Position numbers and translations under genes: made by a program. A stretch of 64,000 nt of DNA from Tieghemostelium lacteum (taxonomy: Eukaryota > Evosea > Eumycetozoa > Dictyosteliales > Raperosteliaceae), in contig LODT01000039.1 of NCBI GenBank assembly GCA_001606155.1, positions 682,001 through 746,000 of the forward strand, given 5' to 3'. Shown here piece by piece: positions 11,100-20,071 of this stretch (position 1 is its first letter; the number at the start of each line of letters is the position of its first letter). The notes under the pieces were generated by a model. That model was not told the DNA's origin. It made no database searches and was given only the letters and a program-made list of their open reading frames with translations.

Positions 11100-11390
11100 T
11101 GGATATTGTTTTTCTCAAATCAGTTTTAAGTTATTTTTAATGGAGATTAAGAAGTTGATCAAATAGATTCATTAGAGAGTTACCAAGTGTTCAACTTGTT
11201 AGACAATGCTTCCTTAGAGTATGTATGAGTAAGTGGTATATATATTCTAACTATTTTCTTTTCCTCCTTCTGTATTTGATTAGCCACTAAAAGTAAGACT
11301 GAGATGATAATCATTGTTCTTTTTGTAATAAAGTAAGTAACATTTACTGTTTCAGGGAATGTTTACTCATATTTTTTCAATATTCCCTAT
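11100..11390 (-). pseudogene. Old type-B GTPase remnant (rB2)
   Basis: Non-coding now, but aligns on the minus strand with the middle of the type-B genes: GGAGATTAAGAAGTTGATCAAATAGATT, ..GTTAGACAATGCTTCC.., ..TATATATTCTAACTATTTTCTTTT.., ACTGAGATGATAATCATTGTTCTTTTT match B3 around 15060-15260 (ATTCCAACCATTCTCTTTTGC, AAACTGAGATGGTAAGCACAAC). It is closer to the remnant at 16120-16380 than to any intact gene, so both descend from an already dead copy. Confidence 0.6.
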
Positions 11391-11420
11391 TATAGTTTCT
11401 GTAAATTGCTCTTATGTTTT

Positions 11421-11585
11421 ACCTAAATTCGCCTTTTTTGACAAAGTTTTCCAAAATTAATCGAAATTTCATTTGTAAAATATCTCCCCCCCAAGGACAA
11501 TTTATGTAAACCTCAGATGTGATATGGGTCTCACATTAATAATGGGTTAGGCAAACACCATATAAGATTTTTTTGTTTATATATA
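11421..11585. repeat. Direct repeat copy 2
   Basis: Second copy of the 10795-10955 repeat, same orientation, about 460 bp downstream, with the B remnant between the copies. Confidence 0.7.
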
Positions 11586-11867
11586 TAAATTTCTGGTAAA
11601 TACAACAAAAAAAATAAAAAAAAAAAATATTTTAATGGAATTTTCAGGGATTATAAATAGAATTTTGTAAATCCATTGTTTTATCCTAGACAATGGACTG
11701 GTATTACAAAGATGGTTTTAGATTGGTTGATATAACACCACCAAAGGAAAATAATAATTGTATTTTATTTATTGGATTGCAATATACAGGGAGAATGGAT
11801 ATTGACCTTTGAGCTATGCTCAAATTAAATCTTATATTGAAACTGATAGCTAGGAGTTTAATACTGG

Positions 11868-12005
11868 AACTGTTGTAAATTCCAAAATCTGTGATATTTC
11901 TATAGGTAACAACGATTCCTATCTACAAAATCCTCTGTCATTCATAACAGTATATATATTGAATTTGGTCCATTTATTCAATCTCCAAATAACTTTCATC
12001 TGCTT
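11868..12005 (+). pseudogene. Fragment of a TIG-domain protein gene
   Basis: The stretch with AAAATCTGTGATATTTCTAT, AGGTAAC..GATTCCTATCTACAAAA, CCTCTGTCATTCAT and GAATTTGGTCCATTTATTCA matches the intact giant gene at about 56550-56660 (same order, same strand), where it codes KSKICDISIGNYDTYLQNPL and the start of the first TIG domain. Sequence on either side does not clearly match and carries stops, so this is a short decayed piece, either of that gene or of a lost paralog. Confidence 0.7.
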
Positions 12006-12704
12006 CTACTGAATATAATGACTGTATCACTAATTGCCTCTAATAAATGTTCCATCTTTTAAATTTCAAAACAAAAGTAACTATTGTTAATAACAAAATA
12101 ATCCAGTACAATAACCTTTTTTGATTATATCTTAATGAACTTGACTTTAAGGATTTATTGAGGATATTAAAGTATTTATATCATGTAGAGACAAAATTAG
12201 AACTCAAATCACCAAAGGAGCTCTGACACATCACAATTGGACCATTGTTGCAGGCGTTTTTATTACCAGATAACAAGAATTGGTATTCAGATTCAGGATA
12301 AAAATAAATTATACTATGATCTTTTCAACATAGTAATTTATGAGTTTTGTTGTGGAATGTCAAGGTTTGTACTAGTTGGTATTGAAAAAATTTTCGGTGA
12401 ATATGAAACAGAAAAGATTAATCTTTTTTGAAATTTTCATTATTCTAGCACCACTGTTTTTATATTTTGCAGCGTTTTATTTCGACATTTAAACCGGTAA
12501 CGTGTAAAGGTTGTTCATTATGCATGACCTATAAACAATCCCCGGAAATCACCGACCAAAGTACATTAAAACAAAGAGTTTAGTACAGAAGAGTAAAATT
12601 TACTTTTAGTATAAAATTTTCGATCACAGATTGAAAGAAGATTGTTTACAATAACAAAGCATTAATATAAAAAATCCCTCAAAATTTTTTAACCTTTTTG
12701 CTGT

Positions 12705-14027
12705 CTACTTTAATTCTAATTTATTTTGGAAATTATAGATATTCACTTGGGGGTACTTTAAACTAATATCTTTTAGAGACTGGTTAGTAGAGTCATTTAC
12801 TAATCCAATTCTAAACACTGGTAAACTTGTTGACTTTGGTTCTTCAAATGTTCTCCACTGTTTTTTAAGATTTGCATGAGGGTCAGCATGATTAGCACTA
12901 AAGTCAGGAGAGATATTTTGATTTCCATTTTTGGTTGTAGTAGTATCTTTAGAACTTGACTTATTTTCTTGAAGATTAGTTTCCCATCCTCTGATAGTGG
13001 TGATTTCAACAGGACCAGGATCTTTACAATACAACTTCAAAACATCTGATATATTATCAGTTAAAATCTGGTCAATTGGTTTTTCAGTTTGTTTCACAAC
13101 TCTTCCTTTTAATATATCTTGAATGATAGCAATAGTACGTGGATTCCAAACTTTTCCAACACTTTCATTGTTATTAGCCAAAAAGAAATGTAGAGTTAGA
13201 ATACCATCTTTTTCATCTTCTTGAAAGTATATAGCTTGTGTGATACCATCTTTACTAGTTGTAACATCCAATACCTTTAATTGACCTTGGTGTGTTGATA
13301 TTACATAGGTATACCACATTCTTTTGAGATCGTCAACATTTGTTACGGTATTAAAATTGTGAACTACAAACAATTGTTTATATTCCTTATTGGACCCATT
13401 CAACTTTGCACGAATCACTTTTAAATATTCTTGATCTGTAAATGTCAGTTCATTAACTACTACAATCATTACATCAGCTAAAGAAATTGTAAGTTCTTGC
13501 ATTAACATCTCTGTAGCTTTCTTTTGTACAAGAGGGTCTACACGGGCAGTAGTATTATTATTATTATTTTCATTATTGTTGCAATTAATATTACTAGTTT
13601 TGGAGTAATTGAGTGGAGAATTTGTTCCAGCTGTATCTAGATATAGAATATTGGTGTTTGGAAAACCTTTAAAGCTCAGTCCTTTTGTTTTAACAGTTTT
13701 ACCACTTGGCAAACCCATTGATTTAGTATTTGACAATAGATTGATCAGAAATGTTTTACCTGTATTAAATAGACCCATAACAGCAACCATTGTATAGGAA
13801 TTACACTTGGTATTCAAATTAAACAAGTTTTGAAGTTTAGGTTCGCCTTTAACTTCACTGTTAATATAAGTAATCTTCTCAAGATTCTTATTTATATTCT
13901 TTAACAGTGCTCTATCAATATGAATATCCCAACCACTCTTTTTAATATCATCAATTGTTGTTATATCAATAATGAAATCGTAGTTATCATAGCCCCAATA
14001 CCATTGTTTTATTGTATCAAAATTCAT
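12705..14027 (-). CDS. GTPase A2: type-A GTPase lacking the alpha-crystallin-like tail
   Basis: 440 residues from the ATG at 14027 (MNFDTIKQWYWG); the frame upstream has only TTG. Very close to A1 through the whole GTPase part: P-loop GLFNTGKT, DTAG, QLFVVHNF, and the HFFLANNN..GKVWNPRTIAIIQDILKG segment. The poly-Asn run is shorter than in A1. The match stops abruptly after PQVNIYNFQ (near 12722), where A1 continues into its alpha-crystallin-like domain; here five unrelated residues and a stop follow, and no remnant of the domain is seen to 12440. It may be a working GTPase without the chaperone-like part, or a dying copy. P-loop residue 88 is Thr where A1 has Arg, so the two may differ in activity. 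Lies downstream of B3 on the same strand. Confidence 0.75.
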   Translation of the reverse strand: MNFDTIKQWYWGYDNYDFIIDITTIDDIKKSGWDIHIDRALLKNINKNLEKITYINSEVKGEPKLQNLFNLNTKCNSYTMVAVMGLFNTGKTFLINLLSNTKSMGLPSGKTVKTKGLSFKGFPNTNILYLDTAGTNSPLNYSKTSNINCNNNENNNNNTTARVDPLVQKKATEMLMQELTISLADVMIVVVNELTFTDQEYLKVIRAKLNGSNKEYKQLFVVHNFNTVTNVDDLKRMWYTYVISTHQGQLKVLDVTTSKDGITQAIYFQEDEKDGILTLHFFLANNNESVGKVWNPRTIAIIQDILKGRVVKQTEKPIDQILTDNISDVLKLYCKDPGPVEITTIRGWETNLQENKSSSKDTTTTKNGNQNISPDFSANHADPHANLKKQWRTFEEPKSTSLPVFRIGLVNDSTNQSLKDISLKYPQVNIYNFQNKLELK

Positions 14028-14258
14028 TTTCAATAAAAATAATATAAAAATTTTTTAATAAGAAACATCACTTACAAATCTAGATATTTATTTTGATTAA
14101 ATGAAATTCTTTTACCTAAAATTTTATTTTCCTATTAAATACTAGGGATTTGAGTTTTAAATCAAATATAGATCTATATTTATGGTACCATATCTAAATG
14201 ATTATTTTTAATTATAAATAATTACTACAGTGGTCTGAGTTTATTTATAAGATTTTAT

Positions 14259-15869
14259 TTATTCATGTCTTGTTTCATAAGTTCTAATGAATTCTTTTCT
14301 ATCGAAATCTTTAATACCATCAAATCTGACTTTGAAATGTTCTATGTAAACATTGAATTTTTTATAGGTAACTATTTTTGATCGATACTCTTGTACATTT
14401 TCAATTTTGGGAACCCAAATTGCTTCTTCAACTAAATTGGGAACCCAAACATCTTCGGTTACCATGACTGGTACCCATTTTTTTACAGTTTTCTTTGCAC
14501 CAGGTCCTTTAGTTTTGATACCATACTTTCCACCTAGAGCACTGTTTGTATCCCACACTTCTTCCTCTTTTTCATAACCTTTATCAGTAGTTTTTGATAC
14601 AAATTGTCCTCTATCCACCATTCTTTTTTCATGATATCCATTGTCTTTTTGATAAGTGATCATTGAACCTTCATCAACTTTTCTTTCAGAGACAAATTCT
14701 ACCAATTCATCGGTAATAAAACTCTCACGATGATATTGACCTCCAATTAAAGAAAAATAGCTTTTACTTACTTCAGTATTACTAAATAATACGAATAGTA
14801 CCATCAGTATTGATAAACCATAGATTATTGGTTTTTTCCATTTAATTGGATCTTTTTCTGGAGTTCTAATGTCCTCACTTGGAATTACAACATTATTTCT
14901 TTCACTTTTGACTCTCTTAGTATTGGGGTGAATGATATTGTTGGTGTCATTAGTGAGTGCTGAATTAAAGGGTACTGATATTTTAAATATTGAAGAAAAG
15001 CCTCTTTGGTCAGGTGAATTGAGTATGTCTTTCCAATTTTTTTTAAGTGATATTTTGGGTTGAGAGTGAAATGTTGAGAAAATTGATTTAGTGAGTAATT
15101 TACCAAATGATTTAGTTGGATAATATTGTTTGCCTATTACCTCTTTAATGAAGTCAGTAGTGGCTGTATTCCAACCATTCTCTTTTGCACTACCAGTATT
15201 TGATAACTCCTCTGAAATCAAACTGAGATGGTAAGCACAACAATTATCCTTTTTTTCATAGTAGTAGATTTGATTTTTGGTAGAACCAGATTCCTTAGCA
15301 CCAAGATTCATATTTTCCCACTCCCAATAATTCCCATCTTTCAGATTATGAACAAAAATTAGTTGAGGAGGTACTGATTTCTTATCATTACCTGTGCATA
15401 CTCTTTGGATAGTTTGTTGTAGCTCATAAACAAAATGTTTGTCTTCATCAGTTACCTTTTTCAAAACCACGATTATAAAATCCGATAATGACACCAACAA
15501 ATCCTGAGTGTATTGGTAATCTTGTGGCAATCCCTCTGATTCTAAATAAACAGGTGAAGGACTATCGATAAACATTATATCATCATTGGTTTTTTTGAAT
15601 AAACTCATTCTGTTATCTGATTCAGTATCACCAGTCAACAAGTTATGCAAAAATGTTTTACCCCTACTTTCTACACCAACAATGGAGCATACCGACTTCA
15701 CTTTCATTTTCAACAAGTTCTCTAATTTCGAGGGTGCTAATATTTCTGCACCCCAACCATTATCATAATGCACTTTATTAATGAATAAATCTATTTCAAC
15801 TCTACTATTACTTGAAATCTTCATTTTAAAGTCACTTTTTATTTCTGGTATATCTTCAGTTTCTATCAT
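14259..15869 (-). CDS. GTPase B3: membrane-anchored GTPase-like protein
   Basis: Intact 536-residue type-B protein starting MIETEDIPEIKSDF. Domains: GTPase-like part with P-loop GVESRGKT (residues 65-72), MFIDSPSP in place of the DxxG motif, TQDLLVSLSDFIIVVLKKVTD and LIFVHNL aligning with type-A LFVVHNF, then YYYEKKDNCCAYHLSLIS; basic linker; one hydrophobic helix (about 348-363, IIYGLSILMVLFVLF); 167-residue tail with repeated WVP (KKWVPVMVTEDVWVP, EAIWVPK) and YETRHE end. The P-loop is the most canonical of the three B copies, so this one is the best candidate for nucleotide binding. Its stop is 231 bp upstream of the A2 start, same strand. Role unknown. Confidence 0.8.
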   Translation of the reverse strand: MIETEDIPEIKSDFKMKISSNSRVEIDLFINKVHYDNGWGAEILAPSKLENLLKMKVKSVCSIVGVESRGKTFLHNLLTGDTESDNRMSLFKKTNDDIMFIDSPSPVYLESEGLPQDYQYTQDLLVSLSDFIIVVLKKVTDEDKHFVYELQQTIQRVCTGNDKKSVPPQLIFVHNLKDGNYWEWENMNLGAKESGSTKNQIYYYEKKDNCCAYHLSLISEELSNTGSAKENGWNTATTDFIKEVIGKQYYPTKSFGKLLTKSIFSTFHSQPKISLKKNWKDILNSPDQRGFSSIFKISVPFNSALTNDTNNIIHPNTKRVKSERNNVVIPSEDIRTPEKDPIKWKKPIIYGLSILMVLFVLFSNTEVSKSYFSLIGGQYHRESFITDELVEFVSERKVDEGSMITYQKDNGYHEKRMVDRGQFVSKTTDKGYEKEEEVWDTNSALGGKYGIKTKGPGAKKTVKKWVPVMVTEDVWVPNLVEEAIWVPKIENVQEYRSKIVTYKKFNVYIEHFKVRFDGIKDFDRKEFIRTYETRHE

Positions 15870-16754
15870 TTCAATTTTTTCACGCAGTTCTTATGATAAA
15901 AAAATACCTTAGATTTTTAAGTAAAAAAATAACCTTTTTTTGAAATTTCTAAATTGACACTAAATTTATTCATTTCTTGTCTCATAAGTTCTAATTATTT
16001 CTTTTCTATCAAATTTTTTTATATAGTATTGGAATTTGGATCTTGATAGACTAGATTTTTTTTTTACTAGTTTGAGTATAGTAAATCCTGATCAGTGGTG
16101 TTGTTGTTTATAAAGGGGATTTTTGAATTCAGTTTTAAGAAATTTTTTAGTGGAGATTGAAAAGTTGATGAAATAGATTTAATGAGACCAAGTTTTCTAC
16201 TTGTTAGACATTGCTTCCTTAGAGTGTATGGAGTCAGTGGTATCTATATTCCAACTATTTTCTTTTACTCACTCTGTATTTTGTTAGCCACTAAAAATAA
16301 GACTGAGATGATAATCATTGTTCTCTTTGTAATAAAGTAAGTTTTTATCAGGAACATTTACTCATATTTTTCAAATATTTCTATTATAGTTCTTGTAAAT
16401 TGTTTTTAAAAGCAAATTGTTTGAGGTATGTTTTACCCCTGCATCCTATATATACAAACAGATTACAAATATTAACATGGATGTGAAAAGAATCTAATAT
16501 GATATATTTCAAATTACTAATTATAATATTAACTAATCCTTTACAGTTAATTTTATTTAAGTGAAGTATGATGAAGATATTTAGAATTTTTAACAGTAAT
16601 GTTTATTTTTGAATTTTTTTAACAGATAAAATTTTTTTTTTAAATTTTTTTTATTTTTTATCTCAGTAAAGGAACTTTAGTAGACTATCATTTTGATATA
16701 TCACCTGATTAATATATTTTTAAAATATATTTATATATATATATATAGCCAAAA
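15870..16754. promoter_or_regulatory. B3/LIS1 divergent spacer
   Basis: The B3-proximal part (15880-15960, ACCTTAGATTTTTAAGT) repeats the sequence upstream of B1 (8660-8715). Then comes an old B remnant (see next entry). The last 350 bases are simple A+T-rich DNA with poly-T and a (TA) run at 16730-16747 immediately before the LIS1 start. Confidence 0.5.
15966..16380 (-). pseudogene. Old type-B GTPase remnant (rB3), internally deleted
   Basis: 15966-16030 (TTCTTGTCTCATAAGTTCTAAT, TTCTTTTCTATC) matches the 3' coding end of the B genes (YETRHE region); 16120-16330 matches their middle (GGAGATTGAAAAGTTGATGAAATAGATTT, ATATTCCAACTATTTTCTTTTAC, ACTGAGATGATAATCATTG). The membrane and W-V-P tail between them is gone and all frames are closed. 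Nearly the same remnant occurs at 11100-11390. Confidence 0.65.
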
Positions 16755-18159
16755 ATGGTTTTAAATTCTAAACAAAAAGAAGAATTGTAAATATCATTTT
16801 AAAATTGTATTCCCAGGATGTTTTGAGTTTTGAATAATATAGATAGAACAAGAAAGGGAATAGATAGAAACATATATAAGAAAGAAAATATAATTGACCT
16901 ATTTCATAACTATATTTTTGTATAGAAATGAGGCTATATTAGATTATCTAGATCAATCAGGATATAAAATAGCATTTGAAGAATTCAAAAAAGAGAGTGG
17001 AATAGAACCAGATTTTACAAAAAAGAGAGGATTATTAGAACAAAAGTGGACAACAGTAGTAAGATTACAGAAAAAAGTAAATGAATTAGAACAAAAAGTC
17101 AAACAGTTAGAAGAGGAATTGAATAATGGAGGACGTGGATCAGGAGGTAGCAGTAGAAAAGGAAAAGAAGATGCATTACCTCGACCACCTGAAAAGAATG
17201 TATTGAGTGGACACAGAAACTGTATCAATGCAGTACGATTTCACCCAGCATTTTCACTGCTTGTCAGTGCCTCTGAAGATGCCACTATGAAAGTATGGGA
17301 TTTTGACAGCGGAGAATTTGAGCGAACCCTCAAGGGACACACCAACGCCGTGCAGGATTTGGATTTTGACAAGACTGGTCAGATATTGGCCAGTTGTTCG
17401 GCCGACCTTACCATTAAACTCTGGGATTTCCAGACCTATGATTGTACAAAAACACTGCATGGACATGATCACAATGTCAGTTGTGTTCGATTTCTGCCAG
17501 GTGGCGACCAGTTAGTCAGCAGCAGTAGAGATAAATCCATTAAACTCTGGGAGGTCGCAACTGGATACTGTATAAAAACACTGTTGGGTCACGAGGATTG
17601 GGTCAGAAAACTGGTGGTCTCTGAAGATGGTTCATGTATTGCCAGTTGCAGTAATGATCAGACTGTAAAGGTATGGAATCTCCTTAAGGGAGAGTGTTTG
17701 AACACCTACAGAGAACATCAACATGTTGTCGAATGTCTGGCATTCTCACCAGCCAATATCATTGATATTCCAGGTAGCATGGCTGCAACCCCTGAGTCAA
17801 AGAGTAAAGTTAAACAGGGTAGCGGTGGTAACCAACTAGGTACCTGCGGTTATCTGGCAACTGGTAGCCGTGATAAAACTATTAAAATTTGGGAATTAGC
17901 AACTGGTCGTTGTTTACAAACTTATATAGGTCATGACAATTGGGTACGTTCTGTACGTTTTCATCCTTGTGGAAAATTCCTAATATCCGTTGGTGATGAT
18001 AAAACAATGAGAGTTTGGGATATAGCACAGGGACGTTGTATTAAAACTATTAGTGAAGCTCATACACATTTTGTATCTTGTTTAGATTTTTGTTCTCATA
18101 ACCCACACATTGCAACTGGTGGTGTAGATGATGTTATTAAAATTTGGAAATTAGGTTAG
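16755..18159 (+). CDS. lis1: LIS1 (lissencephaly-1) dynein regulator
   Basis: Dynein regulator and PAF-AH1b alpha-type WD40 protein. Two exons: a 32-nt first exon 16755-16786 ([11 protein letters not shown]) and 16926-18159, joined by a 139-bp intron (GTAAAT...TATAG) in matching phase, giving 421 residues, close to the usual ~410. N-terminal LisH dimerisation motif ([22 protein letters not shown]), a coiled coil (about 50-80, [18 protein letters not shown]), a Gly/Ser linker, then seven WD40 repeats with canonical ends such as TMKVWDF, TIKLWDF, SIKLWEV, TVKVWNL, TIKIWEL, TMRVWDI and VIKIWKL. A start inside the second exon would lose the first residues of the LisH motif, hence the upstream start. 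AATAAA at 18181-18186 is a likely poly(A) signal. Confidence 0.95.
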
Positions 18160-18180
18160 TTTAAAAACAGGTAATATTGC

Positions 18181-18186
18181 AATAAA
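18181..18186 (+). terminator. Likely poly(A) signal of LIS1
   Basis: AATAAA 22 bases after the LIS1 stop codon. Confidence 0.5.
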
Positions 18187-18348
18187 ACACAAGACCAACA
18201 CATCAATGAAACAGAAAAAGAAAAAAGAAAACAAGATCTTCAAAAGAAAAGAATAAATTTATAATAAAATCAACCACTCTCACTTCACACTCACACACCC
18301 AAATCAAACAGTGTTGCCTAATCTAAACATTTTTTAAAAGTTTAATAT

Positions 18349-18939
18349 TTAACTTTTTAATTTATAAGTTTGTTGAAATTCTTTATTTGCAATTCTATAG
18401 ATTTCTAGAGAATTTTTAGGTTTACAAAAGTAATCATCTAGTTTTATATACATTTTTTCATTCCAATCTGCAATGAAATGGAATTCAGTTTTACTATCAA
18501 ATAATAGATTTGAAATTTCTTTATCAAACTTTATCATTTGAATATCAGTGTTTATAGGTTTGTATTCTTTCCATTCATCATTCCCACTTTCACTAACTAG
18601 TTGATATCTTCTTGTAAACTTATCACCGGTTAATATATATTGTTCATTTGTGTAGTTTTTAATAATCATATCATCAGATGATTTTATTGAATTTTTAGTT
18701 TCAATAATACCATCACTTGTAATAGTTTCTATAATTTCACCTATTTGTCCTTTTCTTGCAAACACATTTCTATATTTGATATAAATGTTCAATTCCTTTT
18801 CAAATGAAGATGATAATAAGTTTTGCATTTCAATTTGACTGTAAACATAACTTTTATTCCTTATACTATAGTATTGTTTGTAAATTATATAAATTCCAAT
18901 TGGAATCAATGCAGCTGTAAAGGTGAGAAAAGGTTTCAT
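18349..18939 (-). CDS. Unknown membrane-anchored protein, 196 residues
   Basis: Not recognised. Starts MKPFLTFTAALIPIGIYIIYKQYY, a signal-anchor-like hydrophobic segment (residues about 4-22) followed by positive residues. The rest is a mixed alpha/beta domain with many Lys, Asp and Ile residues and a single Cys, no motif I can name (GEIIETITSDGIIETK, ILTGDKFTRRYQLVSE, KTEFHFIADWNEKMYIKLDDYF). Single frame, no intron. It converges on LIS1 (189 bp) and shares a 285-bp promoter region with the secreted protein at 19225. Probably a real small gene because the frame is long for such A+T-rich DNA and coding-like. Confidence 0.6.
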   Translation of the reverse strand: MKPFLTFTAALIPIGIYIIYKQYYSIRNKSYVYSQIEMQNLLSSSFEKELNIYIKYRNVFARKGQIGEIIETITSDGIIETKNSIKSSDDMIIKNYTNEQYILTGDKFTRRYQLVSESGNDEWKEYKPINTDIQMIKFDKEISNLLFDSKTEFHFIADWNEKMYIKLDDYFCKPKNSLEIYRIANKEFQQTYKLKS

Positions 18940-19224
18940 TGTTGTAAGGATAGTGAAACAAATGACAAAAAACTTCTGATGTAAATTTGTAAAATGAAAA
19001 TTTAATTTGAAGTAGTGTTATATTTAAAGTTATTTATTAAATTTCCATTAGATATTAGAATGACTAATATGTTTTGGTATTATTTTATAAATTATAATAT
19101 CCAGAATCTTTAGAATAAAATCAAAAAGTTAATTTTCAAAATATCTTATTTTTGTTTTGGAAGATATCTTTTTTTTTTTTGTAACAAAAAAAAACAAGTT
19201 GATTTTCGAAGACCAAAAAAAAAA

Positions 19225-19815
19225 ATGAAGTACTACCTCTTATTAATATTATTATTTGTTTCAATAATAAATTCTCAATCAAATGGTCCATTTTTAGTGG
19301 GCCAATATTATATTGATACCTCATGTGCGGCTAATCTCTACTCTTTAACATACAACCCAACAGGTGTATGTTTAATGAATTTCGGTTTGGGAAATGGCAA
19401 CTCAATAGAAATTTATTGTGGCTCCACAGGATTTTTAGTTTTATCCTATAACTCTAGTGATTGTACTGGTAAACCGGATGAAAACCAATTTCAATTTAAT
19501 CAGTGTCAAGAAAATTCTACCTATTATTGTACGGACGAATATACAATCCCAAAAAATTCTTTTATAGATACTACCTACGGTGACTTTGATTGTGAAAGTA
19601 ATTCTTTGCTTCAAACCACTGTTGTACCATTGGATAATTGTATATATTCTGGAAATAATGAATATCATACTTATACCTGTAAAAATGAATATTTATACAA
19701 CAATTTTTACTCCGATAATAATTGTCAAAAACTTTTAAGTACAAGTATAACACAAGAGGCAAATAATACCTGTGTTGATCTTGGTAATACTCCTCAAATT
19801 ATTTATTGCACATAG
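19225..19815 (+). CDS. Small secreted cysteine-rich protein
   Basis: 196 residues with a clear signal peptide (MKYYLLLILLFVSIINSQ). The mature part has about 14 Cys at irregular spacing, several NxS/T sites and a pseudo-repeated layout: two halves each with a GDFDC/SSDC-type Cys and a YYCTDEY / YTCKNEY motif (about residues 100 and 160). Looks like one of the many secreted Cys-rich proteins of dictyostelids; function not known. Poly-A before the ATG is the usual dictyostelid start context. Confidence 0.65.
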   Translation: MKYYLLLILLFVSIINSQSNGPFLVGQYYIDTSCAANLYSLTYNPTGVCLMNFGLGNGNSIEIYCGSTGFLVLSYNSSDCTGKPDENQFQFNQCQENSTYYCTDEYTIPKNSFIDTTYGDFDCESNSLLQTTVVPLDNCIYSGNNEYHTYTCKNEYLYNNFYSDNNCQKLLSTSITQEANNTCVDLGNTPQIIYCT

Positions 19816-20071
19816 GTGATCTACAAATTCAAAATAAACTATTGGTTACATATTATTAACAATGGTTAATTTTTACTTCATCAGATTTCTAAAATTGTAA
19901 AAAAGGCAATTTTGATTTGAATTTTATTTGAATTTTGATTTTTTTGAATATTCTTTTTTATTTTTAAAAATTTTCTATTTTTCATTGAATTATTTTCTTT
20001 TAAAAGTAGATGTGTTATGTAATATTATGATTGTAAAGGTTGTAATTTTTTAAATATATTTATTATAAACA

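Larger units (their letters stand above)
10680..12704. other. 2-kb gene-poor spacer full of decayed copies
   Basis: No intact gene is convincing here. It holds two copies of a ~150-bp direct repeat (10795-10955, 11421-11585), an old type-B remnant between them (about 11100-11390), and a fragment of a TIG-protein gene (about 11868-12005), listed separately. Short open stretches at 11692-11817 (+, about 41 codons) and 12237-12431 (+, 64 codons) have no recognisable domain and are probably chance or part of the debris. Confidence 0.6.

Noticed and set aside
11692-11817. 41-codon plus-strand frame starting MDWYYKDGF
   Set aside because: Could be a gene piece but is short and unmatched; treated as debris.
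12237-12431. 64-codon plus-strand frame in the 2-kb spacer
   Set aside because: No domain, signal or paralog; surrounded by decayed sequence.
10680-12704. Retroelement or DNA transposon in the GTPase spacer
   Set aside because: No reverse transcriptase, integrase or transposase segment and no terminal repeats; contents are explained by host-gene remnants and a direct repeat.
14028-14033. A2 start at TTG 14033
   Set aside because: Non-ATG; the ATG at 14027 follows two codons later.
16894-18159. LIS1 starting inside its second exon
   Set aside because: That start lacks the conserved MVLxxxQxxEL opening, which is found in a spliced 32-nt exon upstream.
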